From NCBI GenBank assembly GCA_050013795.1, contig JBEKEO010000087.1, positions 1-10,663 of the forward strand: a DNA stretch of 10,663 nucleotides. Direction: 5' to 3'. Position numbers and translations under genes: made by a program. Positions 1 to 7,619 of the stretch are shown in pieces. The notes beneath the pieces are model-generated. The model made no database searches and was not told where the DNA came from. It saw only the letters and a list, made by a program, of their open reading frames with translations. The stretch comes from CAWHOW01 sp050013795 (GTDB lineage Bacteria > Bacteroidota > Bacteroidia > Bacteroidales > CG2-30-32-10). Each line of letters opens with the position of its first letter. The stretch's first letter is position 1.

Positions 1-795
1 AGGTCCGCTTCCAAGTAAAACAAACTTAATATTATTCTGCTCTTTTAATTTATCAGCTGCTTTCAATATTACTTCAAGCCCTTGTGCATAACCAATTATT
101 CCAGCATAAAGAAAAATAAAATCATCTTTAGAAAAATTCTTTTCTCTACGCCAATCATTATGAACTTTCTGTACATCATAAAAGCTAATATCTACGCCAT
201 TTTTAAGCCAATAAACTTTTTTAGAAGGAAAACGGGCAGAGATTTTTTTTACAATTCCCTGGGTTTGCCCACTTATCATAAATGATTTTCTATAAAGGAA
301 TTCTTCAAGTTTTGTAGAAATCTTAAGAAAAAATTTATTTGTTACCAATCCTAATTTTTCTGCACTTTCTGGCCATAGATCAGAAACATTAATGATCAGT
401 TTTGCCCTCTTCAGTTTTTTTAAGAGGTAAGCGGAAATACCAAGGAATAATGGCGGTGATTCGCAAAGCAAATAATCAAATTTCCCTAAGTTGAACCATC
501 CAATAAAAAAAGAAGAAAACACAAATGAGAAATAGTTCAACAACCTTGGAAATATTGATTTTTTCTTACTTACAAATATCCAGCACCTGTGAACTTTTAA
601 TCCTTCTATTTCTTCGTATTGATGCCATTTGTTTTTGTAACCTTCATGAATTTCCATTTGGGGATAATTCGGCATGGCAGTAATAACAGTTACATTAGCA
701 CCTTTTTGTTGCAGCCTTATAGCAAGCTCGAAAAGCCTGTTCTGTGGTGCTCCAATTTCGGGAGGGAAATATTGTGTAAGAATCAATAATCGCAT
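1..795 (-). CDS. WbuB-like GT4 glycosyltransferase, C-terminus cut off by window edge
   Basis: Cytoplasmic glycosyltransferase of family GT4 (GT-B fold) that should add one sugar from a nucleotide-sugar donor to the growing lipid-linked repeat unit. The first 265 residues are present and the frame is still open at base 1. The start is an ATG at 795-793; the protein opens with MRLLILTQYFPPEIGAPQNR, the typical N-terminal strand and Gly-rich loop of WbuB-like GT4 enzymes. Other family marks are a VTVITAMPNYP segment near residue 35-45, SDLWPESAEKLGL at about residue 142-154, and the start of the C-terminal donor domain (FLYAGIIGYAQGLEVIL, then KFVLLGSGP at the edge). The catalytic EX7E region lies outside the window. 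It starts 14 nt after the stop of the ligase-like gene at 810 and is probably cotranscribed with it. WbuB itself is a fucosamine transferase, but the sugar used here cannot be read from the sequence. Confidence 0.92.
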   Translation of the reverse strand, partial: MRLLILTQYFPPEIGAPQNRLFELAIRLQQKGANVTVITAMPNYPQMEIHEGYKNKWHQYEEIEGLKVHRCWIFVSKKKSIFPRLLNYFSFVFSSFFIGWFNLGKFDYLLCESPPLFLGISAYLLKKLKRAKLIINVSDLWPESAEKLGLVTNKFFLKISTKLEEFLYRKSFMISGQTQGIVKKISARFPSKKVYWLKNGVDISFYDVQKVHNDWRREKNFSKDDFIFLYAGIIGYAQGLEVILKAADKLKEQNNIKFVLLGSGP

Positions 796-809
796 TGTTC
801 TAAATGGGA

Positions 810-2096
810 TCAAATATTATTTTCTATTTCTTTTTCCTTATATTGTTCTATGCTGAAAAGTATATTGAAAAAAGCAAAAAACATAACTCCCGTTTGTACT
901 TCAAGCATGGATTCAAATAAAAAATTAATAAAACAAATAATCAAGAATGACAGGTAAATATATTTTTTATATTTAATGCACAAATAAAAAGGTAAAACAA
1001 ACATCGTTAATAAAATTATAAAACCCCAAAAGCCAAGTGCAATGAATGTTTGCAGGAATTGGTTATGAGCATTAAGTTTTTCATATAAAGCACCTGTCGC
1101 ACCATCAATTTTGAACTCATTAATTAAAGCATCTTTAACATCACCCGTTCCAACACCAAATAAGAAATTTTCTTTAATGATTTTAATAGAACTTTCCCAT
1201 ATTAACACCCTTGCAGCGGAGCTTTCAATTGTTTTTTTATCAATGTTTTTAGAATCCATTGCTTTAAATGCATTGTTTATGGTATTGCTAAATTCAGGCG
1301 CTATCCTAGTCAATAAGAAAAGAAGTATTATAAAAAACAAAATAATCGATAATCCTTGCAGATACATTTTATTCAAAATAAAATATAATATAAAAAACAA
1401 CAAACATTGTATAAAAAGTGTAATTAAACCGGCTTTCGATGATAATAAAACAATAGATAGAATAAATACAAAAACAAGTAAAAATGAAAATTTTTTATTG
1501 AATATTTTCTCATTATACCAAATTTTAAATAGTAAAATTAGCAATGCCAAATTAAGATACATCGAAAAATAACTATGATGTATAAAGACCGAAAACCTGC
1601 TTGATAAAAAGAAATTTATCCCATAATTATTATTCCATAAATGATGAGATATGTTATATTGTTCGTGTAGATATTGATAAAGAGCATAAAAGAGACAAAA
1701 AATCACAGCTATAAAACAACCTAGAATAAACCATTTAATTATTTTCAGCATACAATCATAATAATCTTTAATATTTATAAAGCATAAAATGGGAAAAAGT
1801 AAAATTGGAATCTTTATCTGGAGATCAAACAATCCATAAGATAAATTATGAGATAAAGTAATGCCAATAACATAAAGTAAATAAAAAATTATTCCTAGAA
1901 ATGCAATTTTATTTTTAAATACCTTATGAAAATTGAAATCTCTTTTCAAATCATTAATACTGAAAACAAAAATGAAAGCAAGAATATAAGGGAGAAATTT
2001 TGGAAATACAGACAAACAAAATGCAAATAATTGCATTAAAAAAACTTTTATATCGATACTATTAATTTTTTCTTTGTAAATTTTACCAAATATCAT
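810..2096 (-). CDS. O-antigen ligase / Wzy_C family polytopic membrane protein
   Basis: Inner-membrane protein of 428 residues, about 10-12 hydrophobic segments, resembling the O-antigen ligase (WaaL/Wzy_C, PF04932) family, which transfers or polymerises lipid-linked glycan outside the cytoplasmic membrane. Visible family marks are FIHHSYFSMY (171-180) in a helix start, SSKAG (219-223), then the large extracytoplasmic loop with SAARVLIWESS (293-303), FGVGTGD (313-319) and NAHNQFLQTFIALG (342-355); this last His/Asn motif and the conserved Arg are typical of the family. Late acidic residues (FESMLEVQTG, 394-403) sit near the last helices. Length is normal for the family. It follows the deacetylase gene after a 96-nt gap, the longest inside the cluster, and precedes the WbuB-like transferase by 14 nt. 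Ligase, polymerase and even protein O-glycosylating members share this fold, so the exact role is open, particularly since another Wzy-like protein lies at 5067-6296. Confidence 0.9.
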   Translation of the reverse strand: MIFGKIYKEKINSIDIKVFLMQLFAFCLSVFPKFLPYILAFIFVFSINDLKRDFNFHKVFKNKIAFLGIIFYLLYVIGITLSHNLSYGLFDLQIKIPILLFPILCFINIKDYYDCMLKIIKWFILGCFIAVIFCLFYALYQYLHEQYNISHHLWNNNYGINFFLSSRFSVFIHHSYFSMYLNLALLILLFKIWYNEKIFNKKFSFLLVFVFILSIVLLSSKAGLITLFIQCLLFFILYFILNKMYLQGLSIILFFIILLFLLTRIAPEFSNTINNAFKAMDSKNIDKKTIESSAARVLIWESSIKIIKENFLFGVGTGDVKDALINEFKIDGATGALYEKLNAHNQFLQTFIALGFWGFIILLTMFVLPFYLCIKYKKYIYLSFLIICFINFLFESMLEVQTGVMFFAFFNILFSIEQYKEKEIENNI

Positions 2097-2126
2097 CCGC
2101 TGGTTTTTAAAGAAATTAGGCCTGTA

Positions 2127-2149
2127 TTTTTAAGTTAACTAATTAAAAA
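2127..2149. repeat. AT-rich inverted repeat in the 96-nt gap before the ligase-like gene
   Basis: Two perfect 7-base arms (TTTTTAA at 2127-2133 and TTAAAAA at 2143-2149) flank a 9-base loop that contains the palindrome GTTAAC. It sits in the only larger intergenic gap of the operon (2097-2192). It is made only of A and T in the arms and lacks a clean T-tract after it on the minus strand, so a terminator function is weak; an operator or mRNA processing site is possible, and chance is also plausible in DNA this AT-rich. Confidence 0.35.
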
Positions 2150-2192
2150 CTTTTTTGTCCACATTCTGGAAATATATAATTTAAAGACATAT

Positions 2193-3008
2193 TTATAAAG
2201 AGCTCTGATCTTGTAATTCGTCAATAGCATTTTTATAACTGATGAATTCAAATTTATTTTTTATCAAATAATCAATTAACCAAACATACCATTTTTCCCA
2301 CGTGGAAAAACTACTGCAAAAATACCTGTCGTGGAATAAAATGGTTAAATATGGGATATTCATATCAATAATTTTATTTATTTCTATTTTGGTATATTCA
2401 ATAATTTGGTCAAAAGTTATATTTTCATATTTTTTACCCTGATAAATAAAATATCCATCCATAATATGCAAAGGAAATTCCCACATATTATTTACTTTAT
2501 AAGGAGATATTTTTTCATAAACAGTTGAATCAAATAAATATCCCGCGTTACTTAAATTGTTTATAGTAGTATAATTTGTTCGCAAATAGTGCATTCTTAT
2601 ACCAAATGAATCCAGTCCGGAAATCTTTTGAAAATTTTGATATTCTTCTGTGATTCCATGAATATCCGAATATTTAATTCCATGAACTCCTATATCAAAA
2701 CCGCTTTCAATAATTTTTTTTATCCACTTTTTGGATTTATTTAATGAATAGTTAAGTCCTTTTCCATTGTTTACTCCAATGAAAAATGTAGCAGGTATAT
2801 TATTTTCTTTATCAAAGATTATTATTTCATTTATGTTTTGCCATTTGTTTTCAATAATATTTTCAAACCTTAGGAAATATTCCCTGATTTTAATGGAACC
2901 ATTAAAAAGTTCAATAGTATTTCTTAAATAAAATTTGGGGATAATAAGGTCGAACAGGTGTTCCCATACAGTAATATGATCTATATCATGTGAAATAATT
3001 ACTTTCAT
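2193..3008 (-). CDS. polysaccharide deacetylase-like protein (CE4/NodB-type fold)
   Basis: 271-residue protein resembling carbohydrate esterase family 4, metal-dependent enzymes that remove N- or O-acetyl groups from sugars. The first strand carries SHDIDH (6-11) with the paired aspartates D8 and D10 expected at the catalytic base and metal site; IPATFFIG (71-78) is the usual second strand; GVHG (107-110) supplies H109, with H117 as possible second metal His, although the classical H-S/T-x-x-H spacing is not kept. RMHYLR (138-143), LFDST (158-162), WEFP (176-179) and LFHDRYF (224-230) match later conserved blocks. There is no signal peptide, so it probably acts in the cytoplasm on a nucleotide- or lipid-linked sugar. 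Its ATG (3008-3006) overlaps the stop of the FemAB-like gene by one base (TAATG), implying translational coupling and a joint task. The substrate is unknown and deacetylase activity is inferred. Confidence 0.85.
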   Translation of the reverse strand: MKVIISHDIDHITVWEHLFDLIIPKFYLRNTIELFNGSIKIREYFLRFENIIENKWQNINEIIIFDKENNIPATFFIGVNNGKGLNYSLNKSKKWIKKIIESGFDIGVHGIKYSDIHGITEEYQNFQKISGLDSFGIRMHYLRTNYTTINNLSNAGYLFDSTVYEKISPYKVNNMWEFPLHIMDGYFIYQGKKYENITFDQIIEYTKIEINKIIDMNIPYLTILFHDRYFCSSFSTWEKWYVWLIDYLIKNKFEFISYKNAIDELQDQSSL

Positions 3009-3973
3009 TAATATATTTCTCTTTTGATAAATTTCAAAATCATTTCCAAAGGTAATGATGCTCTATTTATTGTAAAGTATGGTGTAAGTACTCCGCCAAA
3101 TCCTCTGAAAAATTTCTCAATACGCGGCACCATTGAACCTTCAAGATCAAAATATTTTATGCCAAGCGATTTGGAGTATCTGATCGCCTCCCATAAAGCC
3201 AGACACCCCGCTCCTTCATGCTTTGATGCATCATTATATCCTCCGAAAAGATAATAGGCTTTATTCTTATCATAAACACAGAATACTACGGATAAAGGAA
3301 TGCCATCTTGGGATGCAAGAAAAGAAAAACTGTTACTATTATCAGAAAAGCCGAATAAAATTTCATTAAGAATTGTGTAATTAATTTTAATTTTTTGTCT
3401 GGAATATGTGGCAATGATATGTTGTTTAACAATATTATAATCATTTATTTGTTCAACAATTATTTTATCAGAAATAGCTTTTTTAATATTATTCCGAAGT
3501 TTTGGAGATAAGTTCCTATTTAATTCTTCCTCTTTCAAATCTAAATTAATCAGATAAGTATAATTTGGAATAACCTTAAATTTTTGCCAAATAAAATGTT
3601 GCAAATCTGTAAAATTAACGGGGATAGATATTCTTAATACAGAAAAAGGAAGTTGTTTTATAAAATTGCATACTAATGAAAAAATTTCTTTTTCATAACT
3701 TAAATAATTGGAATTATTTATAGCCTGATTTTGAAAAAATAACCCTATTGAAGGAGTAAAAGGAGGATCTTTATAAAATTTAAAGCCGTATATTTTTTCT
3801 ATATAAATATAAAATCCGCCTATTAGTTTATTGTCATTATTATAAATCCCAAATAATTCAATGTCTTTTCCGAATTTTTTTATCCATTTAATATCATTAA
3901 AAATAGAGCCATTAATTGTTGCTAAAGCCTGATATAAATTAATATCATCCGGTTGTATAATTTTTATTTCCAA
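3008..3973 (-). CDS. FemAB/GNAT-type acyltransferase (Acetyltransf_6-like), TTG start
   Basis: 321-residue protein with the double-GNAT layout of FemAB-like transferases, which move an aminoacyl or acyl group onto an amino sugar or peptidoglycan-type acceptor. The first half holds FGIYNNDNKLIGGFYIYI (41-58); the second starts with YLINLDLKEEELNRNL (140-155) and SPKLRNNIKKA (156-166), the usual charged helix, and ends with YYLFGGYNDASKHEGAG (240-256), LWEAIRYSKSLGIKYFDLEG (260-279) and EKFFRGFGG (286-294), a strong family signature. No signal peptide. The start is a TTG at 3973-3971, one base after the stop of the upstream glycosyltransferase; no ATG occurs until far inside the domain, so TTG is the only start that keeps the N-terminal strand. 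It shares one base with the deacetylase start. FemAB-like proteins also occur beside deacetylases in other exopolysaccharide loci. Acceptor and donor are unknown. Confidence 0.87.
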   Translation of the reverse strand: MEIKIIQPDDINLYQALATINGSIFNDIKWIKKFGKDIELFGIYNNDNKLIGGFYIYIEKIYGFKFYKDPPFTPSIGLFFQNQAINNSNYLSYEKEIFSLVCNFIKQLPFSVLRISIPVNFTDLQHFIWQKFKVIPNYTYLINLDLKEEELNRNLSPKLRNNIKKAISDKIIVEQINDYNIVKQHIIATYSRQKIKINYTILNEILFGFSDNSNSFSFLASQDGIPLSVVFCVYDKNKAYYLFGGYNDASKHEGAGCLALWEAIRYSKSLGIKYFDLEGSMVPRIEKFFRGFGGVLTPYFTINRASLPLEMILKFIKREIY

Positions 3974-3974
3974 T

Positions 3975-5066
3975 TTAAATTTTTTTATACAAATTTATAA
4001 GTTTCTTGCTTTCATTTTCCCAAGAATATTCTGTGAGAACTTTATTTCTACCATTATTTCCTAGTTTCGCTAATAATAATTTATCATCAATACAAACAGA
4101 TATGCATTTTGCAATTTCAGAAGAGTTATAAGGGTTTACAAATAATGCACAATCTTTAAAGACTTCTTTCCAGTAGGGAAAATCCGACATAATAACAGGT
4201 TTCCCATGAGCCATATATTCGAATGCCTTAACGGGAAGGCTTGTAAGATAATTTTTTATTGGGTATAAAGTTGAAAGACCAACATCTGACTGAGCAATAT
4301 AATTATAAACTTCGTTCATTTTAATAAAGCCCCTGTATTTTACATTCTTCCATCCAATGGTTTTTTTACATTCTTCAAAATATTCTTCATTGTCAAATTT
4401 ACCGAAAAGCCATAATTCAATTTCTTTATCAATAATACCAATAGCTTCAATAATTTCTTTAATTCCTCTTATTCTTGATAGACCGCCAGCATACACACAG
4501 ATAAAAGGTCTATCTTTTTTATCTATTTCTGAATTATTAATTAACTTTAAGATCGGGAAATTTCTTATAACAATAGTTTTGTGCTTGGGAAATTTTTTAG
4601 AAATATCTTCGGTTGCTGTAATAATGCAATTATAAAATAAACAGCAAAATTGCTCAAAAGCATATATTAGTAATGATGCTAATTTCCGGGTAAATTTCAT
4701 TTTTATCCAGTCTTTATATAGCATTTGTTTCGAAACATCTTCGTGAATATCATAAATTACTTTTTTACCAAAGCATTTTAATAATACTCCAAGAAACATA
4801 AGCTCCGGGTCGTGAAAATGGAATATGTTTGATTTGGTTTTTAAAGACTTGATAAATGCCTGTGCATTACCAATAAAGAATCGTAAATAGCGGTTTTTAT
4901 AAAATGGTAATGCAACTATTGTAATATTATTAATAACATTATTTTTTTCAGAAGGAACTATAAGTATTGTATCATAACCGCTTTCAGATAATGAATTGCA
5001 TTCCTTATAAAAAATTCTGTCATCATATAAATCATGAACAGTAGATATGTGACAAATTTTTTTCAT
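3975..5066 (-). CDS. GT4 family glycosyltransferase
   Basis: Complete 363-residue GT-B glycosyltransferase, expected in the cytoplasm or at the inner face of the membrane, adding one sugar to the lipid-linked oligosaccharide. The N-terminal acceptor domain starts MKKICHISTVHDLYDDRIF (1-19), a signature of a GT4 subgroup with HDLxDDRIF near the start, followed by FHFHDPEL (82-89) and VIYDIHED (103-110). The donor domain begins around VYAGGLSRIRGIKEIIEAI (191-209) and includes LWLFGKF (218-224) and AFEYMAHGKPVIMSD (281-295). E283 is the second Glu of the EX7E motif; the first position is Thr275, a change seen in this subgroup rather than damage. Its ATG (5066-5064) directly abuts the TAA of the Wzy-like gene, and its stop lies one base before the TTG of the FemAB-like gene. 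The sugar and linkage cannot be deduced. Confidence 0.93.
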   Translation of the reverse strand: MKKICHISTVHDLYDDRIFYKECNSLSESGYDTILIVPSEKNNVINNITIVALPFYKNRYLRFFIGNAQAFIKSLKTKSNIFHFHDPELMFLGVLLKCFGKKVIYDIHEDVSKQMLYKDWIKMKFTRKLASLLIYAFEQFCCLFYNCIITATEDISKKFPKHKTIVIRNFPILKLINNSEIDKKDRPFICVYAGGLSRIRGIKEIIEAIGIIDKEIELWLFGKFDNEEYFEECKKTIGWKNVKYRGFIKMNEVYNYIAQSDVGLSTLYPIKNYLTSLPVKAFEYMAHGKPVIMSDFPYWKEVFKDCALFVNPYNSSEIAKCISVCIDDKLLLAKLGNNGRNKVLTEYSWENESKKLINLYKKI

Positions 5067-6296
5067 TTAATTGATTTCTTCAAAATCTTTTTTGTAAAAA
5101 AGAAATAATATGATCATTAATCCCCACCCGCCTGAAAATAATAAAGTAGTGATTGCAGAAGAATTTAAAACAAGGATTGAATATATGTTTAGAGAAAACT
5201 TTACTGCAAATGATGCGTTAATAAATAATAAATTAATAAACACAAAAATAAGGGAAAGAATAGCCGCTGATAATACTAATCCTATATCACCGAAATTAGA
5301 ATATTCATACATAAAGCTTGCAACATTCATTGAGCCTTTAATTCCGTGTTTATAGTATTCAGGATATAAATCAATATAAATCAGTGAAGCATAATCATAG
5401 TATTGGTCGCATCCGGTAAATGGCTGAAGAAATCTATATCCGCAACCGTATAAATACGGACGTTTTGACGGGATCAAATCAAACCAGTGAACAATAACCT
5501 TTCCCGGCGTAAGACATGTCCTCAAAAATACAGCATTAATACTTGTTACAATAGGTACTTTCTGTGGCTTAACATGTATTTCTTCGGCTGTATCTTTTTC
5601 ACCCCTTAAATTTGGGTTGCTTGCAAAAACCAAAAGCAAAACAGATGAAATAATTATTAATAAAAAAATTAAAGCTCTTAAAAATTTTCTATTAAATAAA
5701 GAATAAAAAAATATCGGAAATAATATTGTTACGATAAAACTTTTTTGTAATAACGCAATTGCATAAAAAATACAAAAAAATAAAAATATAATAAAAAGGG
5801 TATTTTTCTTTTTTATTAGAAGATACAAAAGGAAAAAAGGCATCAATGTATGCAAGATAAAGTTGTTGAAATAATTAATGGTAGTACCTGAATTATCCGA
5901 AATATTTCTTCTTATTATTGAAATAACGTTTGAATTATTACAATTCCATGCTTTAATTAAAGGTATCTGCTTGAGATATATTAAATGGAAAACTATGAAA
6001 AAGGCAATAGCGGATGTTATAATAAATGATATTATTATTAACAGATTTTTATTACTGTTTGTCTTTTTGGTTCTATTTATTTTACTAAAGAAATCAAATA
6101 ATCTAGTTTTAAAAATTAAATAATTAAAAAGAAAATAAAATGCAATGAATGATGATATATACAAAAACATTTCTGATAGATATGAAGTTCCGCTATAAAC
6201 ATAAACACCAAATAAAAGAAACATCAGAACAACAAAATATATGCTGAAAAAAATGTGAAATTGAAAAAACACAGACAACTTTCTTATTAAATTCAT
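5067..6296 (-). CDS. Wzy-like oligosaccharide repeat-unit polymerase (putative)
   Basis: 409-residue polytopic inner-membrane protein. Hydrophobic helices cover about residues 8-62, 84-108, 144-226 and 335-400, and a long polar loop of roughly 110 residues lies between (227-335). This layout, with one large extracytoplasmic loop in the second half, is typical of Wzy polymerases, which join flipped repeat units at the outer face of the inner membrane. Suggestive short motifs are LLQKSF (182-187) in a helix end, LYPEYYKHG (310-318), and FMYEYSNFGDIGL (328-340), the last resembling the YxxFGxxG segment of many O-antigen polymerases. Wzy sequences are poorly conserved, so the call rests mainly on topology and on position: it follows the flippase by 7 nt and abuts a glycosyltransferase. 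Loop cysteines at 261, 285 and 296 could form a disulfide. It could also be a different membrane glycan enzyme. Confidence 0.72.
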   Translation of the reverse strand: MNLIRKLSVFFQFHIFFSIYFVVLMFLLFGVYVYSGTSYLSEMFLYISSFIAFYFLFNYLIFKTRLFDFFSKINRTKKTNSNKNLLIIISFIITSAIAFFIVFHLIYLKQIPLIKAWNCNNSNVISIIRRNISDNSGTTINYFNNFILHTLMPFFLLYLLIKKKNTLFIIFLFFCIFYAIALLQKSFIVTILFPIFFYSLFNRKFLRALIFLLIIISSVLLLVFASNPNLRGEKDTAEEIHVKPQKVPIVTSINAVFLRTCLTPGKVIVHWFDLIPSKRPYLYGCGYRFLQPFTGCDQYYDYASLIYIDLYPEYYKHGIKGSMNVASFMYEYSNFGDIGLVLSAAILSLIFVFINLLFINASFAVKFSLNIYSILVLNSSAITTLLFSGGWGLMIILFLFYKKDFEEIN

Positions 6297-6303
6297 TTTG
6301 ATT

Positions 6304-7602
6304 TTATAAACTTTTTCTTAAACTTTTTTCGTAATTTTTTATAATATATATAATCAACAATCCATATAAGCTGTATAATAATATGTCAATTACAGAATAT
6401 ATAATCAGAAAATTATATATATTAAATCCTTTAAATAAAAATAAACTTGAGATGGAGCAAAAATAAAGAAATTGCCATAAGCTTACTATTTTAATTTTTT
6501 CAAAAGAATAAAAAATTGCACTAAATGGTGAAATAATAGATGAGAAAGTAAATGAAAAAATTAATATTTGTGTATAATAGCCCGAGATAAGCCATTTTTC
6601 ACCAAAGAAAAAACTGAATAAGCGGGGAGCAAAAGGAAATATCATAATAATAAAAGCACATCCTGATAGCATCAGTATAAAAAATATTTTTTTTGTATCC
6701 TTATACAATGAAGTATTATTTTGTTTCTTTTCAGTAAACTGCTGAAGCAATACTTGCGAAAGGCTTGCAGAAATAAATACATAAGGTATAAGCAATAACT
6801 GACGGCAAAAATTAAAATATCCGGTTTCGGTTGAATTGTAATATTTATTGATAATAAAAATTGGAAATAAAGAACCTAGTGTATTAAAAATAGTCGGTAA
6901 TGTATTATAAAGAGGGAAGTTGATATATTTTTTTAAATTGTATTTTATTTTTTTATAACTTATTAATGAAAATTTATAATCAGCTTTGATTGCCTGATAA
7001 AGTGACATTACAGCAAGTGAAAATCTTCCGACAATATCTCCTATAATCAAACCATTTAATTTTGTAAAAAATCCAAAAGATATTGAAAAAGCTGTTTCAG
7101 AACTCTTCTGACAAATTTTATTTATAGAAGCGGATTTAAATTTTTTCTTACGTATTAACCAGTAGTTATAAATTTTAATTATTGAAAAAAAGAAATTAAT
7201 CAATGGAATCAAATATAGCCAGTTGCCTAATTTATTTGCATTGAGAAGCGATAAGATGGAATTTTTAAATAAAATAATAACAATTAAAAACAACAATGAA
7301 TTAATTAAAGATATTAGCACAGTTCCGAATGTAAGATTAATTGCATCCTTATCTTTTCTGGGAATTATTATCGCCATTTCGTATCTTAAAGTAATAATAG
7401 TATCAAGGAAACCGTAAATTCCGGTAAATAACCCAAAAACACCATAATCTTCAGGGGAATATAATCTGCTTAATATCGGATAAAAAATAATAGAAATAAG
7501 CTGGGCAATGGTTGTTCCCGACATTAGCGTTATAAGATTTTTTGAAGTATCATTCTTGAAAATCTTAAAAGAGGAAAATATGTTTTTCGAAAAAACAGGC
7601 AT
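6304..7602 (-). CDS. wzx: Wzx-type polysaccharide flippase (MOP superfamily)
   Basis: 432-residue integral membrane protein of the oligosaccharide flippase family (PF01943/PF13440 type), expected to move undecaprenyl-linked repeat units from the cytoplasmic to the outer face of the inner membrane. The N-terminus carries the usual family signature: ITLMSGTTIAQLISI (24-38), LSRLYSPEDYGVFGLF (44-59) and LRYEMAIIIPRKDKDA (72-87), where the charged RYE/PRKD segment forms the first cytoplasmic loop. About 12 hydrophobic segments follow, with basic short loops between, and length is normal. The start is the ATG at 7602-7600, 17 nt after the SGNH gene; no clear Shine-Dalgarno sequence precedes it. 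It is followed 7 nt later by the putative polymerase, the classic Wzx-Wzy pairing, which argues against an ABC-transporter export route for this glycan. The substrate repeat unit is unknown. Confidence 0.93.
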   Translation of the reverse strand: MPVFSKNIFSSFKIFKNDTSKNLITLMSGTTIAQLISIIFYPILSRLYSPEDYGVFGLFTGIYGFLDTIITLRYEMAIIIPRKDKDAINLTFGTVLISLINSLLFLIVIILFKNSILSLLNANKLGNWLYLIPLINFFFSIIKIYNYWLIRKKKFKSASINKICQKSSETAFSISFGFFTKLNGLIIGDIVGRFSLAVMSLYQAIKADYKFSLISYKKIKYNLKKYINFPLYNTLPTIFNTLGSLFPIFIINKYYNSTETGYFNFCRQLLLIPYVFISASLSQVLLQQFTEKKQNNTSLYKDTKKIFFILMLSGCAFIIMIFPFAPRLFSFFFGEKWLISGYYTQILIFSFTFSSIISPFSAIFYSFEKIKIVSLWQFLYFCSISSLFLFKGFNIYNFLIIYSVIDILLYSLYGLLIIYIIKNYEKSLRKSL

Positions 7603-7619
7603 ATCTAATATTTAGGAGA

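Noticed and set aside
1111..1572. Plus-strand open frame of 153 codons opposite the ligase-like gene
   Set aside because: It lies entirely antisense to a gene with clear family motifs, has a biased composition mirroring that gene and resembles no protein family; it is a shadow frame. The other short plus-strand frames at 82-285, 674-856, 3024-3254, 4357-4635, 5110-5355, 5878-6123 and 7223-7417 were rejected for the same reason.
2169..2176. Minus-strand TATATTTC as an internal promoter before the ligase-like gene
   Set aside because: The last base differs from TAnnTTTG and no TTG lies at the right distance upstream.
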